Of a stretch of 64,000 bases of DNA, positions 23,531 through 36,961 are shown one piece after another. Under the pieces are notes generated by a model that was given only the letters and a program-made list of their open reading frames with translations, ran no database searches and was not told the DNA's origin. Both the position numbers and the translations under genes were made by a program. The stretch comes from Cyathus striatus (lineage: Eukaryota; Basidiomycota; Agaricomycetes; Agaricales; Nidulariaceae): contig JAOVFP010000001.1 of assembly GCA_025738555.1 (NCBI GenBank), positions 1,612,001 through 1,676,000 of the forward strand, read 5' to 3'. The number at the start of each line of letters is the position of its first letter. Position 1 is the stretch's first letter.

Positions 23531-25800
23531 GTAGGGTTGTCTGAGGTATCCATAGCTACTGCTGGAACTGAGTCATTAGACTCAGGCACAGTTAATGGGT
23601 CATTAGACCCATGCATGGGAAGTCATGATGGCCCAGCCACTAGCAAGGAGAGAACAGGTGCTGGAATAGCAGCAGGTCATCCATGCAAATACATAAAGGT
23701 AGAAGACTCACCATAAAGGAACCATCATCCAAAGATGCTGGACACTTTGCCTTGCTGAGCACTGATATGAGAAAGGGTGTGTATCTGATGTAAATCATCA
23801 TGATTAGGATACCACCATCCTGACCATGCTACAATAGCATCAGGTTCCAAAAAATGATCAAGACAGGCTAACCACTTGTTATCTAGTTGTTCATACACTT
23901 CAGAATGAAGTAGAGATCGAGTATAATGATGATCTATGAAGTTAAGACCATAAGGATAGGCATGATCTATCCATGAAATGGGAACACCATTAAATATCAA
24001 AGTTTCAATTACTTGTTCCATAGTAAGATTACTAGCATGTCCTGGCAGGCAGTAGAACATGAGTCCTTTGATGGAAACACAGATATGTGGCTAAAGCATC
24101 AAACCAAATTTGGTTACAACCTCCACAATACTCATCCTTGTTACAGAACTGTGGAAAGTGAGTGTATGTGCACTGGCATTAACTTCAGCACTACCAAATG
24201 GTTATTCATTCCCATTATCATGATGTTGTTTGTGGATGAAGAGTGCTTTGCAGCTGGGCACAATGAAAAGTAAACATCTCATTTCCTTGTTGTGAGGTGA
24301 ATTGATTGGTTGAGTGGGTAGCATTCCACACCATAATGGCTTCTGCATACCAATGGGGAAGAGCCACCAAGTGAGCATATTCTCAGAGAAATGCAGCCTG
24401 TGCCTTACTTTTGATAGGGGCAAGTGTCTTCCCCAGACCATACCCAAAGGCAGTTCTATGACACACACAATAAGCATGATTGATAGCCATGCCAAACAAA
24501 ACATTAGTGCTCTTGGGGTAGCAGTGATGAGTGATATATCGGCAGTACATGTCAACCAAGAGAGAACTATTGTGCAGTGGTACTGCCAAGCCTGCTCCTT
24601 CAGTAGTTTTTATTGAATGTTGACCATGTTTGAAAGGGCCAGAGGGTCGTTCAATGAGTGGGTATATGGATGTAAAACATGAGGAGGAAGAGTTGGAATG
24701 TTAAACTTCTCATTTTTTAGAACATATACCATGGTGTGGTCCCTATCTGCAGGTCAAGTGAAACTCACAATCTGGCAGAAAGTAACAAGCAAGTCATATG
24801 CCTGAGAACATGCATCTGATCCATAGTCAACATCAAGCATGAAGTCATACAGAGCATCTGCCTGTGCAGGAGTCATTGGAAAGCCTTGTGGTATCAGATC
24901 ATACAATGGGGTTCTTACTAAATAAGTCTCATTGAGTTTTACCTTGTGGACAGATGCATCCTCAGCCAGAGAGCGAGCAAAAGCAGTGTTGGTGTAGGGT
25001 GAAACATAAATATAAGGCCCATACATCCCTGATAGAAAGTTATCTTGCTCCTTTTTTCCCTGTGGACCAATTTTAATGCCAAATAGTGAAGAGATGCAGC
25101 CTGGATGTGTATGTCAGAGATCAGTATCTTTTCCTTTTCCTTTCCAAGGTCCATTGTCTGAAGACAATGGGCAACAAGACCCTTCATCAGACACTTCTGA
25201 GCCCTCTGGTGTATCCATGTCCTTTGATATATCAAACATCACTTTGTGAGGAGGACAAATGGGTCCAGGACATTGGAACATTGCAGGAGCCTCCCATTTC
25301 TTCTGTAAGTCTGATGAAGCAGGGACAATAGGTGTCTGGGGACAAGCAATGTCAAGAAGAGCATTTTGAGGTACTGGAGTATCCTCCTTAGCTCGCAAGG
25401 GCATGATTATATGAGGCTCAGGGTCAACCTTACTAGTAAAGGCAGTATTTTGACATTTGGAAGTAGGAGCTTTATCAACCAAGGTTTCAGGAGCACACTG
25501 TTTAAGCTATAGTTGTCTAATCTCATCTTGAAGTAGCCTTGTTTGTTTCTGAGTGTGTTCCTGAGTTGTGGCTAAGTCATTTCTCAATCTATTGATTGTC
25601 CCCAGGAGTGTACCAACAACAAGTTGCATATCTTCATGAATATAGCTAACAGGGGCTCCTTCTGATGCAAGTCAATTGACAAGTGATGCATAGTCCATGG
25701 ATTGTGTCATTGATTTAGAAAGTGCAACTGGTCCTGTACTCACTGAACAATGAGATGTCATAGGTACTCTCTCACCAGATGCTGTATGGGTCATACATTA
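23531..25800 (-). pseudogene. Extra ORF of the Ty3 element, unknown protein
   Basis: Between the pol end and the 3' LTR the minus strand carries protein-like sequence broken by scattered stops. It includes SLAEDASVHKVKLNETYLVR, GFPMTPAQADALYDFMLDVD, PIGMQKPLWCGMLP, HASNLTMEQVIETLIFNGVP and AIVAWSGWWYPNHDDLHQI. An upstream Pro/Ser-rich part covers 25,114-25,482. It has no envelope features that I can see (no signal peptide or clear transmembrane anchor). A third ORF at this place is unusual for a fungal Ty3 element; it could be a captured or element-specific gene. Confidence 0.5.
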
Positions 25801-25804
25801 TTCA

Positions 25805-27220
25805 CTGTAATTGTAGTGAGAGCGCAATGTATGGGCTACAGTAGTTATAGTGGGGCTCCACATGCATTATTTACTGTAATCATAGTGTAGACTCATAAGA
25901 CTATTTACTTACCATAAGTGAGGTATACTTTCAATTGTGCACGCTGTGCAAGGCTAATGTGCACCGCTCCAAATCCCAACATACCCATATTTGGGATTGG
26001 TGCGCATTTACATTTGTACTTCCATCAAATTTTGATGTCATGTTGTTCTGTTGCTTCTCTTGCATCAAATATCCATCGTCGGTGTTTTCTTCTTGTTATG
26101 TTCTCTCTCCATGTTACTTATGTTTTTCATAATCTCCATAATTTTAATTTCATTTATATATCTTAAAACTACGGCATATTTTACACATCCCTACTATATT
26201 ACCATACTTAGACCACTACAAATAAAGCAGAGGAATTCATGAGCATTGGGGAGAGTGGAGACAGCGGTGTCGGTGTGCAAAGCATTGACCAGTGACACAA
26301 CAACGCTGGGGTGCCTGCTGCATCATGAGGAAATGTGATGTTTGAATTTCGCTTAATAATATCATCATGTGCTGATGCGTCTAGAGTTCCCATTTCCAAA
26401 CTGTCGGAACGATCGTGCTGTACCTGCCGTATCATGCAGAGGTTTATGAAATATGAAAACATTGAATTTATACACATTACTTTAATAGTTTTGAATAAAA
26501 TAAGTGCATTTTATGCAGCTAGAAAGGTAATTCAACGTACCTGAGTTACCATTGTCTTGATTGGATGCTATTTTGGTTTAGGTAGTTTTGGTCAGATGAA
26601 AAAATTAAAGTCTTACAGACTTGTGCCTAAGTTCATTAGTGGATGTTATTCACAACTGTTTAGCACTGTACTATCATTGATTTAGCTTTTAAAAAAACCA
26701 TAAAAGCTGTAGGCTATACTAGAAGAATTGTTTTTGCTATGTCTAGTAGAAATACAAAGGCCACAAGGACATATTATTGTAGTAGTAATATGTATAACAT
26801 AAGAAAAACATATAGGGATTATAACACTGCAGAGACAATATAAACATATTAGGGCAGCTGATCTCCATAGCAAAATATTGGGCATGCTTTCAAGCTAATA
26901 TGCATAGTATAATTTGAATATACTGATTATACATTCATATTCTATCATATTTGCATTTTCACCCAGGGAGGGAATACAAAGGTTCAAAGAAGCACACATA
27001 AGATTAGCAGCACGCCGGCATTTATTTATTAAAACCATGCACAGTACTTCCAAAAAGAGAAACTGGGCGGGATGAAGAAGCTGTCGATAGGGACACACAT
27101 GCATCAGCTTCCCTAGAGGCGGTGCTCCTACATGTGCTTCTCCCTCCTTCCTTACTTGGACGCCACTATGATTACTGTGATCCATACATTGCATATCCAC
27201 TGTAATTACAGTGGGCAACA
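25805..27220. mobile_element. Inverted-repeat element (~1.4 kb) inside the Ty3 element
   Basis: The left end has CACTGTAATTGTAGTG ... GCAATGTATGG ... ACAGTAGTTATAGTGG. The right end, reverse-complemented, has CACTGTAATTACAGTGG ... GCAATGTATGG ... ACAGTAATCATAGTGG. These are about 55-bp imperfect terminal inverted repeats. No transposase is visible; exact ends and the target duplication are unresolved. Confidence 0.5.
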
Positions 27221-27624
27221 TATGAAACTTATGGTATGGCCTGACTCTCTCCATAGTAATGGGGGGGATTCCTACTAGTTTCTCGAGTTGCAGATGTGTT
27301 TTAGGAACAGGACATCAATCCATATTTAACTGCTTTCAATCCATGAAAGCTCAGTTCCTATCAGTAGACCTTCCATGATGTCTATTCTGCCCAGAATGTC
27401 CCTCATTAGGCTGCATTCGTCCATCATGCAGGAAATAGGATGATTGACTTGGTTCAAAATTTTTTTGTGGGGGTGATCAATATCCTTGGTGGTACATTCA
27501 CCCATATCTATCTTGCAGTTGGTCTATCATTTGAGTAGGTCTAGGCAGCTCATTCCTATTCAATGTTCTGCTTTCCATGGTATACATTCTGTTTTCATCC
27601 ACCTCCATGGCATTGTCTTTCCTT

Positions 27625-28693
27625 TAATACACCTAGCATACTTCTACCCTCTATAAAACATTTATTTCTACATTCTAAATGCTACTTACAAATGGTATAA
27701 TATATATGGGTTGTACTTAGTAGCTAAGGTAGAGTTCCCAGACCATTAGCTAGCATGGGAATGATTCACACTAAATAAGGGACATTTCTAGCCTAAGTAG
27801 GCAAGCATCTAAGAATAGAGACATCGAGGTCAGAGCTTATTCTCGACATCGGTGGGAAATAGTTACCAGTAAGGCCAGAGATTGAGCTAAGCATGTGTCT
27901 ATTCTAATAATAGATTATCGAAGCCATGTTATTGCATCATAGGAAAAGGCATGAGGATGAGACTCCCGGCAAGCGCTGCTATCTAACCATGCTGTACCAG
28001 TGCTGTGCATCAGCATGTCATAGGCGCCTGGCTAGGTCTGAGACCCAGCATTCCCAGCAGGCTGATTCAGTATTTCCCATTTCCATGTGTCAAAGTACAT
28101 GGCATCATACTTTCATATGGAGTGCCTCACCTGCAGACAGGTTCTATTGTACTTTGTTATCTTCCCATATGGAGATGTGTTCTTGGCACTCATATGCATG
28201 TCAAACCGTGATTTACTCTGGTCCATCCCAGACTCTCATAGATAGTCTACAATGTCTACTTTACAGCTTAGCTAATGTGCAATTACTGCTTTTGTATTAA
28301 CTATATAGTTCCTCTAGCCATAGTTTTGTAGGATATTTAATAGGTAGAGTTAAGTAGGATTAGAGCAGTCTCCTGTGCCCCAAGAAATATGATTGAGCAG
28401 TCCTCACTAGTATTTGTGTGAGCTTGAGATTCTAAGTGCAACGAGAGTTTGAAGTCATAAGCCCATGTTAAGTCTGAGATTAAGGAACGCGCATCAAATG
28501 TGCATCAAAGCATTCAAAGCATGCATTCCCTCTTGGGTGTTGGTCATCAACACCTCCCCTTTACCTTACTTCACCCAGAAGCATCTTGCATCTGAGTCTT
28601 ACCCACTGAGCACTTTCTTAGTGAGCATATGTGGTGTGAGTAGAATTAACCATATTTTAATTTATACTATGTTGTGCTGAACTAGGTACTTTA
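27625..28693. mobile_element. 1.07-kb element, copy A (CpG-decayed), TSD CCTT
   Basis: Starts TAATACACCTAGC, ends CTAGGTACTTTA, and is flanked by CCTT on both sides (27,621-27,624; 28,694-28,697). The same sequence as copy B (40,714-41,770) but with most CG sites changed to TG or CA, e.g. AGCATAC versus AGCGTAC. No coding capacity. Confidence 0.85.
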
Positions 28694-28698
28694 CCTTG

Positions 28699-28990
28699 AT
28701 GGTGCAATTATTGATGAGGGGGGATTACTCACACTCGTTTTTTGGGTCTGGGTCCAATAAGAATCCTGAGGCCATGAGCTTGAACTTTGACCAGTGGGGG
28801 GCCAGCTGTCAGGAGGAAGGTAGTCAACACCCATGTTATTGTTATTGAAAGCATAGCTAGGTTGATGATTGTCATGATTATCATGGTGATTGGAATACAG
28901 CAGCATATTTGGATTGTTAAAAGTGCTAGAATTGTTCTGATACCAAGAGTGTCCTTGGGATTGAATGTAATTCATTCCTGACATGTTATG
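28699..28990 (-). pseudogene. Small Asn/Ser-rich coding fragment
   Basis: The minus strand reads SGMNYIQSQGHSWYQNNSST followed by HHDNHDNHQ and GQSSSSWPQDSYW. The composition is protein-like (Asn, His, Gln and Ser rich), but no family is recognised. It may belong to the extra region of the Ty3 element. Confidence 0.25.
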
Positions 28991-29154
28991 GAAGTGGACA
29001 TGATCCCCCCCTTATTGGAATCCTCATGAGGATTCAAATTGAAGCAGGGACTGTAGTTATAAGATTGAGAGGACATGAGGGGAGCATGAAGGAAAGAAGG
29101 GAAAGATGTGGTAGCAAAAAAGAAGAGGAAAGAAAAATTGACATGGATAGAAGG

Positions 29155-30237
29155 TGATACGCAGGTAAACTGAAAGCACGTACTTTATTTCATTTCTACA
29201 TCTCAATTTGTGAGATCCTGGACTGAGGCGTCGAGTCGGACACCAAGGGGAGGGACTGAGGTCCTGTGTCGCCTCCCATAAACTATCAAGGGATATAAAA
29301 GCCTATAAAACCTATTATACACAATACTCCGCCTCAGTAACCAAATTAAAAACCTTTAAACAAATACTATACTTATTTTATTCATAAAACCGACATGCTA
29401 CAGTTGATCCTAAGTAACAGACGAGACCCTAGAAAACCCGAATGACATGTACTCAGAACAAAGGAAAAAGAATGGAAACAATACTATGACGATGTACCTG
29501 AATGTTAGACCCGGTATCTGTATACCACGGAAAGTAGGATACCGATACAACCGAAATGCAATCACATGTGGCGTATAATGCGTGAAAGAAGCAGGCGCAG
29601 TGATGACGGAATGTGGAGTTATCGAGAGAGTGGCAGGACAAGTAAAGCGGAGACACATCACGCATCAATGCTGCAGTTTCCGAATTAGGAAGGCGCTGAT
29701 GGAAGCGTGCGCACTGTTGCAATAACACAATAGATAAGGACTGTGTGAGTGCCATATGATTGGCTGCATATACATAGGCCGATGCTCTGTGCTGATTCAC
29801 CACGGACCTAGAATAAAGATGCCATATGGTTAGAAAATCCTGTAGATAGAGAACTGTAAATAAGCGCATGAGTAATTGTATATAGAGGAGCGAGGGGGAA
29901 AGAACCAGCAGGAACTGCCAGGCATTCTTCCCCCCACAGATAGGGTGGTATACAGACGAGAATCAGAATTAGTTACGAGACGTTTTGACACTGAATTACG
30001 TACCGAGTTTGCTGAATTGAAACTTGAATACCTTGAATTTTGAATACCTTGATGCGTTCTAAGAATAAAACCAAGTTAAACTGATCTATAAATAACTTGT
30101 TCTATATTTGAAATTGAAATCATTGCGCCCCTCGAACTTACTGAATCTACATCTCGGGATTTAAGTTTATTATTATATTTGGGATTTTACATTCTAAGTA
30201 TTTAAGTATTACTTAAAACTCGTCGCGTGACTCAACA
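29155..30237. mobile_element. Probable solo LTR (1.08 kb), TSD AAGG
   Basis: Begins TGATACGCAGG, ends CGTGACTCAACA, and is flanked by AAGG at 29,151-29,154 and 30,238-30,241. It keeps many CG sites (GAGGCGTCGAGTCGG), unlike its surroundings, so it is a younger insertion. It lies just beyond the pol C-terminus. Confidence 0.55.
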
Positions 30238-30289
30238 AAGGTAATTTAAAGTTTACAGGTTCCATTAATGTCAACAAATATAAAGTGAG

Positions 30290-33200
30290 TCATTTGTCAG
30301 GTGATTGCTTGTGAAGCTGATTGATGTGCTTAATGCCGTGGATTTCTAGATAACATTGCAATGCTTGTAAATATATACAGGTGACAACAGATTCCCAAGT
30401 GGTATTGCCTTGAGTTCATCATACATGTAATTCAACAGTTTGAGAGTCAACCCATTGGTAGTTGATGATGTCATTGATGAACTATTCATGATCTGGGTTG
30501 GTACCAAAGTCATAAGGTTCAGATTTTGAGTGATTGGGAAAGAGAAGATCATTTGAAGGAGTATAAGGTCAAAGCAATTCAACATGAAACATAGGGAAGA
30601 TGCAATGTTTCACAAGAGCGGGAGGAAGTTCCAAAGTATAGGTAGAAGTGTCAGGGAAAGCTTCTGTTACTTTATAAGGACCAATGAATTTCGGACATAA
30701 CTTTCTAGCTCTTCCTTTGGGAAGGTTAAGATGTTTAGTAGATAAATAAACAAGAGAACTGGTTTGGATATCTGGTTCTGGATTGTGATTTTTGTTATAA
30801 TGACACATTTGGAACACACATTTTGATATAATTGTGTCATGTGCATCTGCCAGATTAGACAGCACCTGTTCTGCAAAAGAATGAATCCCTTTAGGAATAA
30901 TATGATCAGATCATATTTCCTTAATCATGGATGGTAAATATCCATAATTGAGGTCAAACAGGGTGTATCCAGTGGTACTTGAAATGCTTGCATTAATAGC
31001 AAATTCAGCAAGGTCTATTTTGTTGATCCAATCTTTTTGATCAGGATGGACCATTGTGCAGAAGATTTGGCCTGTGGATCAATTCATTTGTTCCATTTGG
31101 CCATCAGTTTGTGGATGGAAAGAGGTAGACATTAATAACCAAGCTCTCAATAAACAGTGTAATTCACACCACCATTTAGAAGTGAATTTAGAATTGTGAT
31201 CACTTACAATAGAAGATAGTAGACCATGACATCTAACGATTTCACACTTATAAATAGATGCAAGGTTGCTAGCTTTCATAGTGGTGTGGACAGGTATGAA
31301 ATGGACCATGCTTGTCATATGGCAAAGAATTACTCAAAGGCAATTAAAACCTTTCCCATCAGGGAATGGACCAACAAATTCCATGCCAGTAGAATCCCAA
31401 GGCTTGATTGGGACAGGGAGATTGTGTAAGAGACCCACAGGTTTTTGATTGCTATCTTTAGCCAGGTTACACCATTTGCAAGTTTTACAAAAAATGCAGG
31501 TATCTTTTGCAATTGATGGCCACCAAAACCAGCAGTGTATATATTCAGCTGTATGCTGGTCACCAAAATGGCCCACAATTAGGTGAGCTTGATCAAGAAT
31601 GGTAGTAAGAAGAGTGCAATCTTGAGGAACACAAATAACTTCATTATTAATAGCATTTGAGAAATAAATGAGTCCATCCTGAAGATGGAAGTGAGAGTAT
31701 CAAGATGGATCAGCCATAATGATGGCAAACAGTTTATCAGATTGATACATATTGTGAATAGAATTAATGAATTTAGTGTCTTCTGTAGAAGGTGGAGGTG
31801 GGAGAGAATTCTTGCTAAATAAGGATTCTCCAAGGGTTATGTTGGGAGTAGCTAAAGGATGGGGTGAAACAGGATGAGGGATTGGTTCCAGAAGAACCAA
31901 TTGATCATCAGCTTGTTTAAGTTCTTGAGCTTCAATATCTCATAGCTCTTGCTTCTCTTGAAGGCATGCACTACACTGGAGCTCCATGGTGTGTAAGGCA
32001 TCAATTTCAATAGAATGCTCTGTAAGTTCAATGAAGTGTGCAGGAGGTAGATCTTCCCCTTCAGGGTCAATGTGAATATCAGCCCAGACATACTCATGAG
32101 CATCATATATATCTGCAGGACCATCATCTTCATAGTAACAAGATAGGCAGTCAGCTACTTTATTATAGTCACCTTTGATATAGGTAATATCAAAGGAAAA
32201 GTGAGACATGTAATCCATCCATCACCATTGATGATGGGATAGCTGTCCTTGAGTTTTGGAGAATTCAAGAGCCTTATGATCAGTAATGATATGTAATGGA
32301 TAGCCAATCAATTTGTCCTCCCATTTAAGAAGAGCTTCTAGAATAGCTAATGTTTCCATTTCATATACTGCATAGTTTTGTTGTGCTGGAGAGAATTTCT
32401 TAGACATAAACCCTGCTGGTCAGCATTTGTTCCAAGATAGTCCTTGACCATATAGTGCACCAATACCAGTTTTTGAGGCATCACAAATGATCCAAATGGG
32501 ATCTTTGTCTCAAGGATTAATAGGGCATAGAATAGGAGTTTTACAGCAAGTTTGTTTTATAAGTTCAAAACATTTCTGATGGAGTGGTCACCACAGAAAA
32601 GGTGCACCATTTTGTGTGATAGACAGCAGGGGACTCATAAAAGATGAGATATTTGGAAGAAAGTGCACAACATAATTCACTAATCCAATGAAGCATTGGA
32701 CTTCATTATAGGTCTGAGGAGTTTTCCAATCACGAATGCAAGCTAATTTATCAGTGTCAGGATGAATACCATTATTGTCAATAATGTGACCAAGACATTC
32801 AATATATTCAGCATACAGTTGGCATTTTGGCCATTTCAAGAATAGTTGATTAGCACAAAGTTGATCAAAAACTACTTTAAGTGCAGCTTTGTGTTCTTCG
32901 ATAGTATCAGAATAGATGAAGATATCATCAATATAGACATGCATAAAGCAACCAATAGTGTCACAAAACACAAAATTTATCATTCTCTGGAAAGTAGCAG
33001 GTGCATTACAGTCACCCTGTTGCATTATGTGGCTAACATAAGTTCCTTTAATTGTAATGAAGGCAGTTTTCTCAACATCCTCAGGACAGATTTGAACTTG
33101 CTCATAAGCATCTATTAGATCAATTTTAGAGCAGTAATGAGCCTGAGCCATATCTTCACAGGTGACCTCTTGGTCTGGCAATGGAGTAACATCCTTTACT

Positions 33201-35960
33201 GTATTATCATTATGCTAATGAGCATCAATAACTGTTCATAGTTGTCCATCTTTTTTGCTAAGGCACAATAGTGGAGCTGCTTGGGTAGCAGAATGTGGTT
33301 CCCACCATCCAGCATTTTGATAATGTTCACATTTCTCATGAAACTGAGAACATAATGAGTCAGGGCACTTAGGAAGACAATACTTGTAGTGTTTCTTATC
33401 ACTGATCAAGTGGATCTCATGATTCACATCCTGAAAGGGTGGAAGTTTATCTGGAGTGCCATTGACCATATCATGATAATTATCATACCAGTTTTGCCTG
33501 AGAGTAGGGATATCCATATCAAGAAATACTGCATGGTGTTTCCCTTTCTCCTAGGCAGTATACTGTGGTGGAGAAGTGGTTATCTTTGGTTTTTCATATT
33601 TACAACACAGATCTTCTAAAGATCATTCATAATCTGATTCAGTTTGTAAGTGAACACAGTGCATTGACTGAGATGGAATAAGAGTTGAAGCAAATGGTTC
33701 AGAAAAGGATATCTCATCATCTGATGGATTTCGGAAAAATATAATTCATTTATGAGTATAATTGTTGTTAGTCATATGAAGATCCAAAACCATCTGGTTC
33801 CATTTGCCTGGCATATGAGGATTGTGTGTCCAATCATATTGGGGATCAGTAACTGGCCAATCTAAAAGTGGTTCAGTGTTACATACCAATTCTCTTCCTG
33901 CTTAGAAATGAATGCGAGACACCCGGAGGGTGTGGGAGAGCTATAACGGAAACCCGAAGTGAGTACGGGTGTGGAAACATAGAGCAGGAGTGTGGAAAGA
34001 ACTGTGGCTTCAGCTTGTGTGCTGTGCCACCTGGATATCCCCAGGGAATGGTTTGTATTTTGAAGAAGATGATATTCAACAAAGGAAGACATTCCAGAGT
34101 ATAAGAGAAGGCTTTTCCACTATGCTAGGTAGCGGGAGAGAAACCCAAAGGAAAACCCGGAGTGGGTTTCGGAACTTAGAAGTAGGAAGATGTGTATGAG
34201 GTTTATATGAATACTGAAGACTACTTATTACATCTGGAAGACTACTTATACTAAGTAGGAACCTGTAGATACGAATGTAGAAGTATAATACAAAGGACAA
34301 GTCAAAGGAGTAAGTAGGAAATGAAGTCTGGGAAAAGTGGAGTAGGGGCGCAAATGACACACTCAGAATGAAGAATAAGGAACTAATCTACAAAGGCCAT
34401 AATGAAACATATAAGTAGGAATGGAAGAGAGGAGTAATAGAATGATGATGTGGTGAGGCCATCATAAGAGAAAGTACGTATCCGGGATACCCGATGGAAA
34501 ACCCGACAGGTTCCGGGTACGTTCCTGGGCAGGAATGTCGGGAAGTATAAACCCGAAGCAGGTACGTTCTGGGAACAGACCGGGTATGTTGGAAGGTCAT
34601 GTGGGAACGTTGGCACAATGTATCTGGACATGGATATAACATTCAGACTGCTTTGATGTCTTAGTTGGAGCAGCTGCTGTATCATCTGATACAAGATGCT
34701 CAACTTTAACCTTAGAAGAAGTAGGTGAAGACACAGGCTTGGATGAAGCTTGAGGAGTATGTGTATTATTTAATGAGTCATTTTATGCAGCAAGACATTA
34801 GGGTGATTTGCAGATAGAGGGTTAAGAGTTCTGACCCCTTCACTATTGGGCTCTTCCTTGAGGGAAAGTGGTTTATGCCTTCCCAGGTGGCATCATTTAA
34901 TTCCTTTTTCAATAGTATGATAATGCTGAAGGTGGCCATTGGTATCTGAGAGATCAACCTCTACTGCAGGAATTGCTATGCTGTTAAAGGTTACTTGAGA
35001 TTTATCAAAGTCAAGTAAGACTTTGTTAGCTAACATCATAGAAGTGCCTATGATCATGTCATAGAAATCAAAATTTGCTACATCCACATAAATTGGCTTA
35101 ACACACCCTGGTAGGTCAGGATTAAGGTACGTTCCAAATTTGACAGTAGATCTACTCCTGATGGTTCCAAGTTGAAGGATATATTCCTCAGAAAGTTGAC
35201 TGACAGGTATTTCTGCTACTTGAGCATAAGACAGAGTTATACCAGTGGTGGTGCTTCCAGAATCCCAGAGCACCCATGCTTTAATCTTTCCTACTTTGGC
35301 AAACATTGTCAAGCATCATTTCTCATCATGCAGAATCTTAAGATGATCAATAACATCCTTAGTAGTCTTCAATGTTACATGTTGGACTATGGTTTTTGGA
35401 GGCTTTTTACTAAGGGGGCAGACAATTGTTGCAGCCCTAGCCACATCAGTTTCCTCTAGCTCTAATGATTCTAACTTGATGTCAACATTGGTATATTCAT
35501 ACTCTGTAGAAAGAGTCTTGGATGAAAGTGAATCTTCATACATAATATCAATTATACTCTGAGTAACAGACTTATCATGCTGAGAGCATGATTCAGATTT
35601 GGATACCACAGTAGATAATACATTAACATAGTATCCCAGTGATGTGACTGGTGCCACATCATCATCCTCCTCATCTTCACTATCAGATACATCTTGAAGC
35701 TCAGGAAGATCATCATCCAAGTTGACATTGATATTATTCTTATCAGGAATAGGTAGTATATGCATCATAGAAGTGTGGTCAGAGAAATTATTATGCTCAT
35801 AGTCATTCTCTTCAACATCCATGTGGGCATCAGGGCCATATTCCACTTCAGAGCAGTTTCCATCTTCCTTATCTGAATCCCCACCTTCAGGGGGTGATGT
35901 GGGCTCACCAGCTGGTGAAGACTCATCTTTATTGTTGTCAGGTGAGTCACCATTAACAAC
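30290..35960 (-). pseudogene. pol: Ty3 pol: protease, RT, RNase H, integrase, chromodomain (decayed)
   Basis: Domains along the minus strand: aspartic protease (VLWDSGSTT, 35,312-34,893); RT (YVSHIMQQGDCNAPATFQRM, YIDDIFIYSD, 33,517-32,588); RNase H (SPAQQNYAVYEMETLAILE, ITDHKALEF, 32,407-31,940); integrase with CXXC zinc motif (CKTCKWC), SDHNSKFTSKWW and HPQTDGQMEQMN (31,578-31,079); and a chromodomain-like C-terminus (EW at the TAG, then FINDIINYQWVD, TWESVV, 30,500-30,290). In-frame TGA stops stand where Arg is expected: 35,316-35,318, 32,420-32,422, 32,222-32,224 (W*W) and 30,569-30,571 (LL*PYTPSN). A solo LTR at 33,877-34,641 also interrupts it. Non-functional. Confidence 0.88.
33877..34641. 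mobile_element. Solo LTR (765 bp), TSD TTCAG
   Basis: TGTTACATACC ... GGATATAACA with inverted TGTTA/TAACA ends, flanked by TTCAG at 33,872-33,876 and 34,642-34,646. CG-rich relative to its host element and contains repeated CCCGA and ACCCG motifs. It sits between the protease and RT of the Ty3 pol. Confidence 0.85.
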
Positions 35961-36031
35961 TGAATGAGCTGCTCAAACCTGATCTTGTTGCAGGCATGGA
36001 CAATTCTTAATGTAATGACCAGGTTTGTTAC

Positions 36032-36561
36032 TGTTAGGATTTCGCCTGTTATCTAAGCTTTTTATCTAATCATATCTTATCTATGGTCATGTGATTAGTC
36101 ACATGACACACAATGTGAATACCATGTGTATCAACATACATTACACATTGAGACTGGGCACAGTTGCACAGTTCAGCCATACATATTACATGAGTTTCTA
36201 ATGTAAAAACACAGTAGACATGCATTGTAGTCACCTCAGACAGGATTGAATCGGTTCGCGTTGCATATGGTACACAGTTAGAATATGGTTCTCACCCCGA
36301 TGCGAAAAATAGCCTTTTTTAGAAGGTGTTAACATCGGGGTGTACCATATGTACCGTGATCCGATTCACTATTGTCTGGGGTGAGTGTAGGTATACATAC
36401 ATGTGATTCCCTCATGGACACTTTCTATAAATACGGCCATTTTACTTAGTTGTTCATTATTCTTGTGCTAGTTTATTCCAGATTAGCAATAAGACTCATT
36501 CTATCTTCTTCTTTGAGTGTTTAAGTTTGGCTTTGAGTATTTTGCTCATCTGTTGCTAACA
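36032..36561. mobile_element. Solo LTR (530 bp), TSD GTTAC
   Basis: TGTTAGGATTTCGCC ... GTTGCTAACA, flanked by GTTAC at 36,027-36,031 and 36,562-36,566. Contains a TATAAATA box near 36,426 and a CG-rich inverted repeat (ACCCCGATG ... CATCGGGGT) nested in CATATGGTAC/GTACCATATG arms. Confidence 0.88.
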
Positions 36562-36646
36562 GTTACAGTTGAAGCAAACCTCCAACTTTGTTGAAGGTTG
36601 CTTAACATCCTTAGCATTACAGGACCCAGACAGCCTAGCATCTTTA

Positions 36647-36961
36647 TGTCAGAAGTAACAAAGAGTAGAGGGAGTGGTTGAGAGGATAGAGAGTAATAAA
36701 GGAGCAAAGAGGGTGATAGTAGAGCAAAGAACTCAAACACAGACACAGACACAGACACAACATGGGGAGGAAACTTGTTTCTAACTACCAAGTTACAGAG
36801 TGTATATATACTGGGGCTATCTACCAAAGTCCAACCAAGGTCCATGTAACTAAGGTAACAGACAGCTGTCAATCATATATCTGTCAATCACAGAACTGTC
36901 AAGTATGACAGGTGACAAGTGACAGCTGTCAAAGAAGCTGTGCAACCCTGAATATCTAACA
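36647..36961. mobile_element. Solo LTR (315 bp), TSD CTTTA
   Basis: TGTCAGAAGTAAC ... AATATCTAACA, flanked by CTTTA at 36,642-36,646 and 36,962-36,966. CG-poor, so older than the neighbouring solo LTR. Contains ACAGAC microsatellite-like tracts and repeated TGTCAA/TGACAG motifs. Confidence 0.8.
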
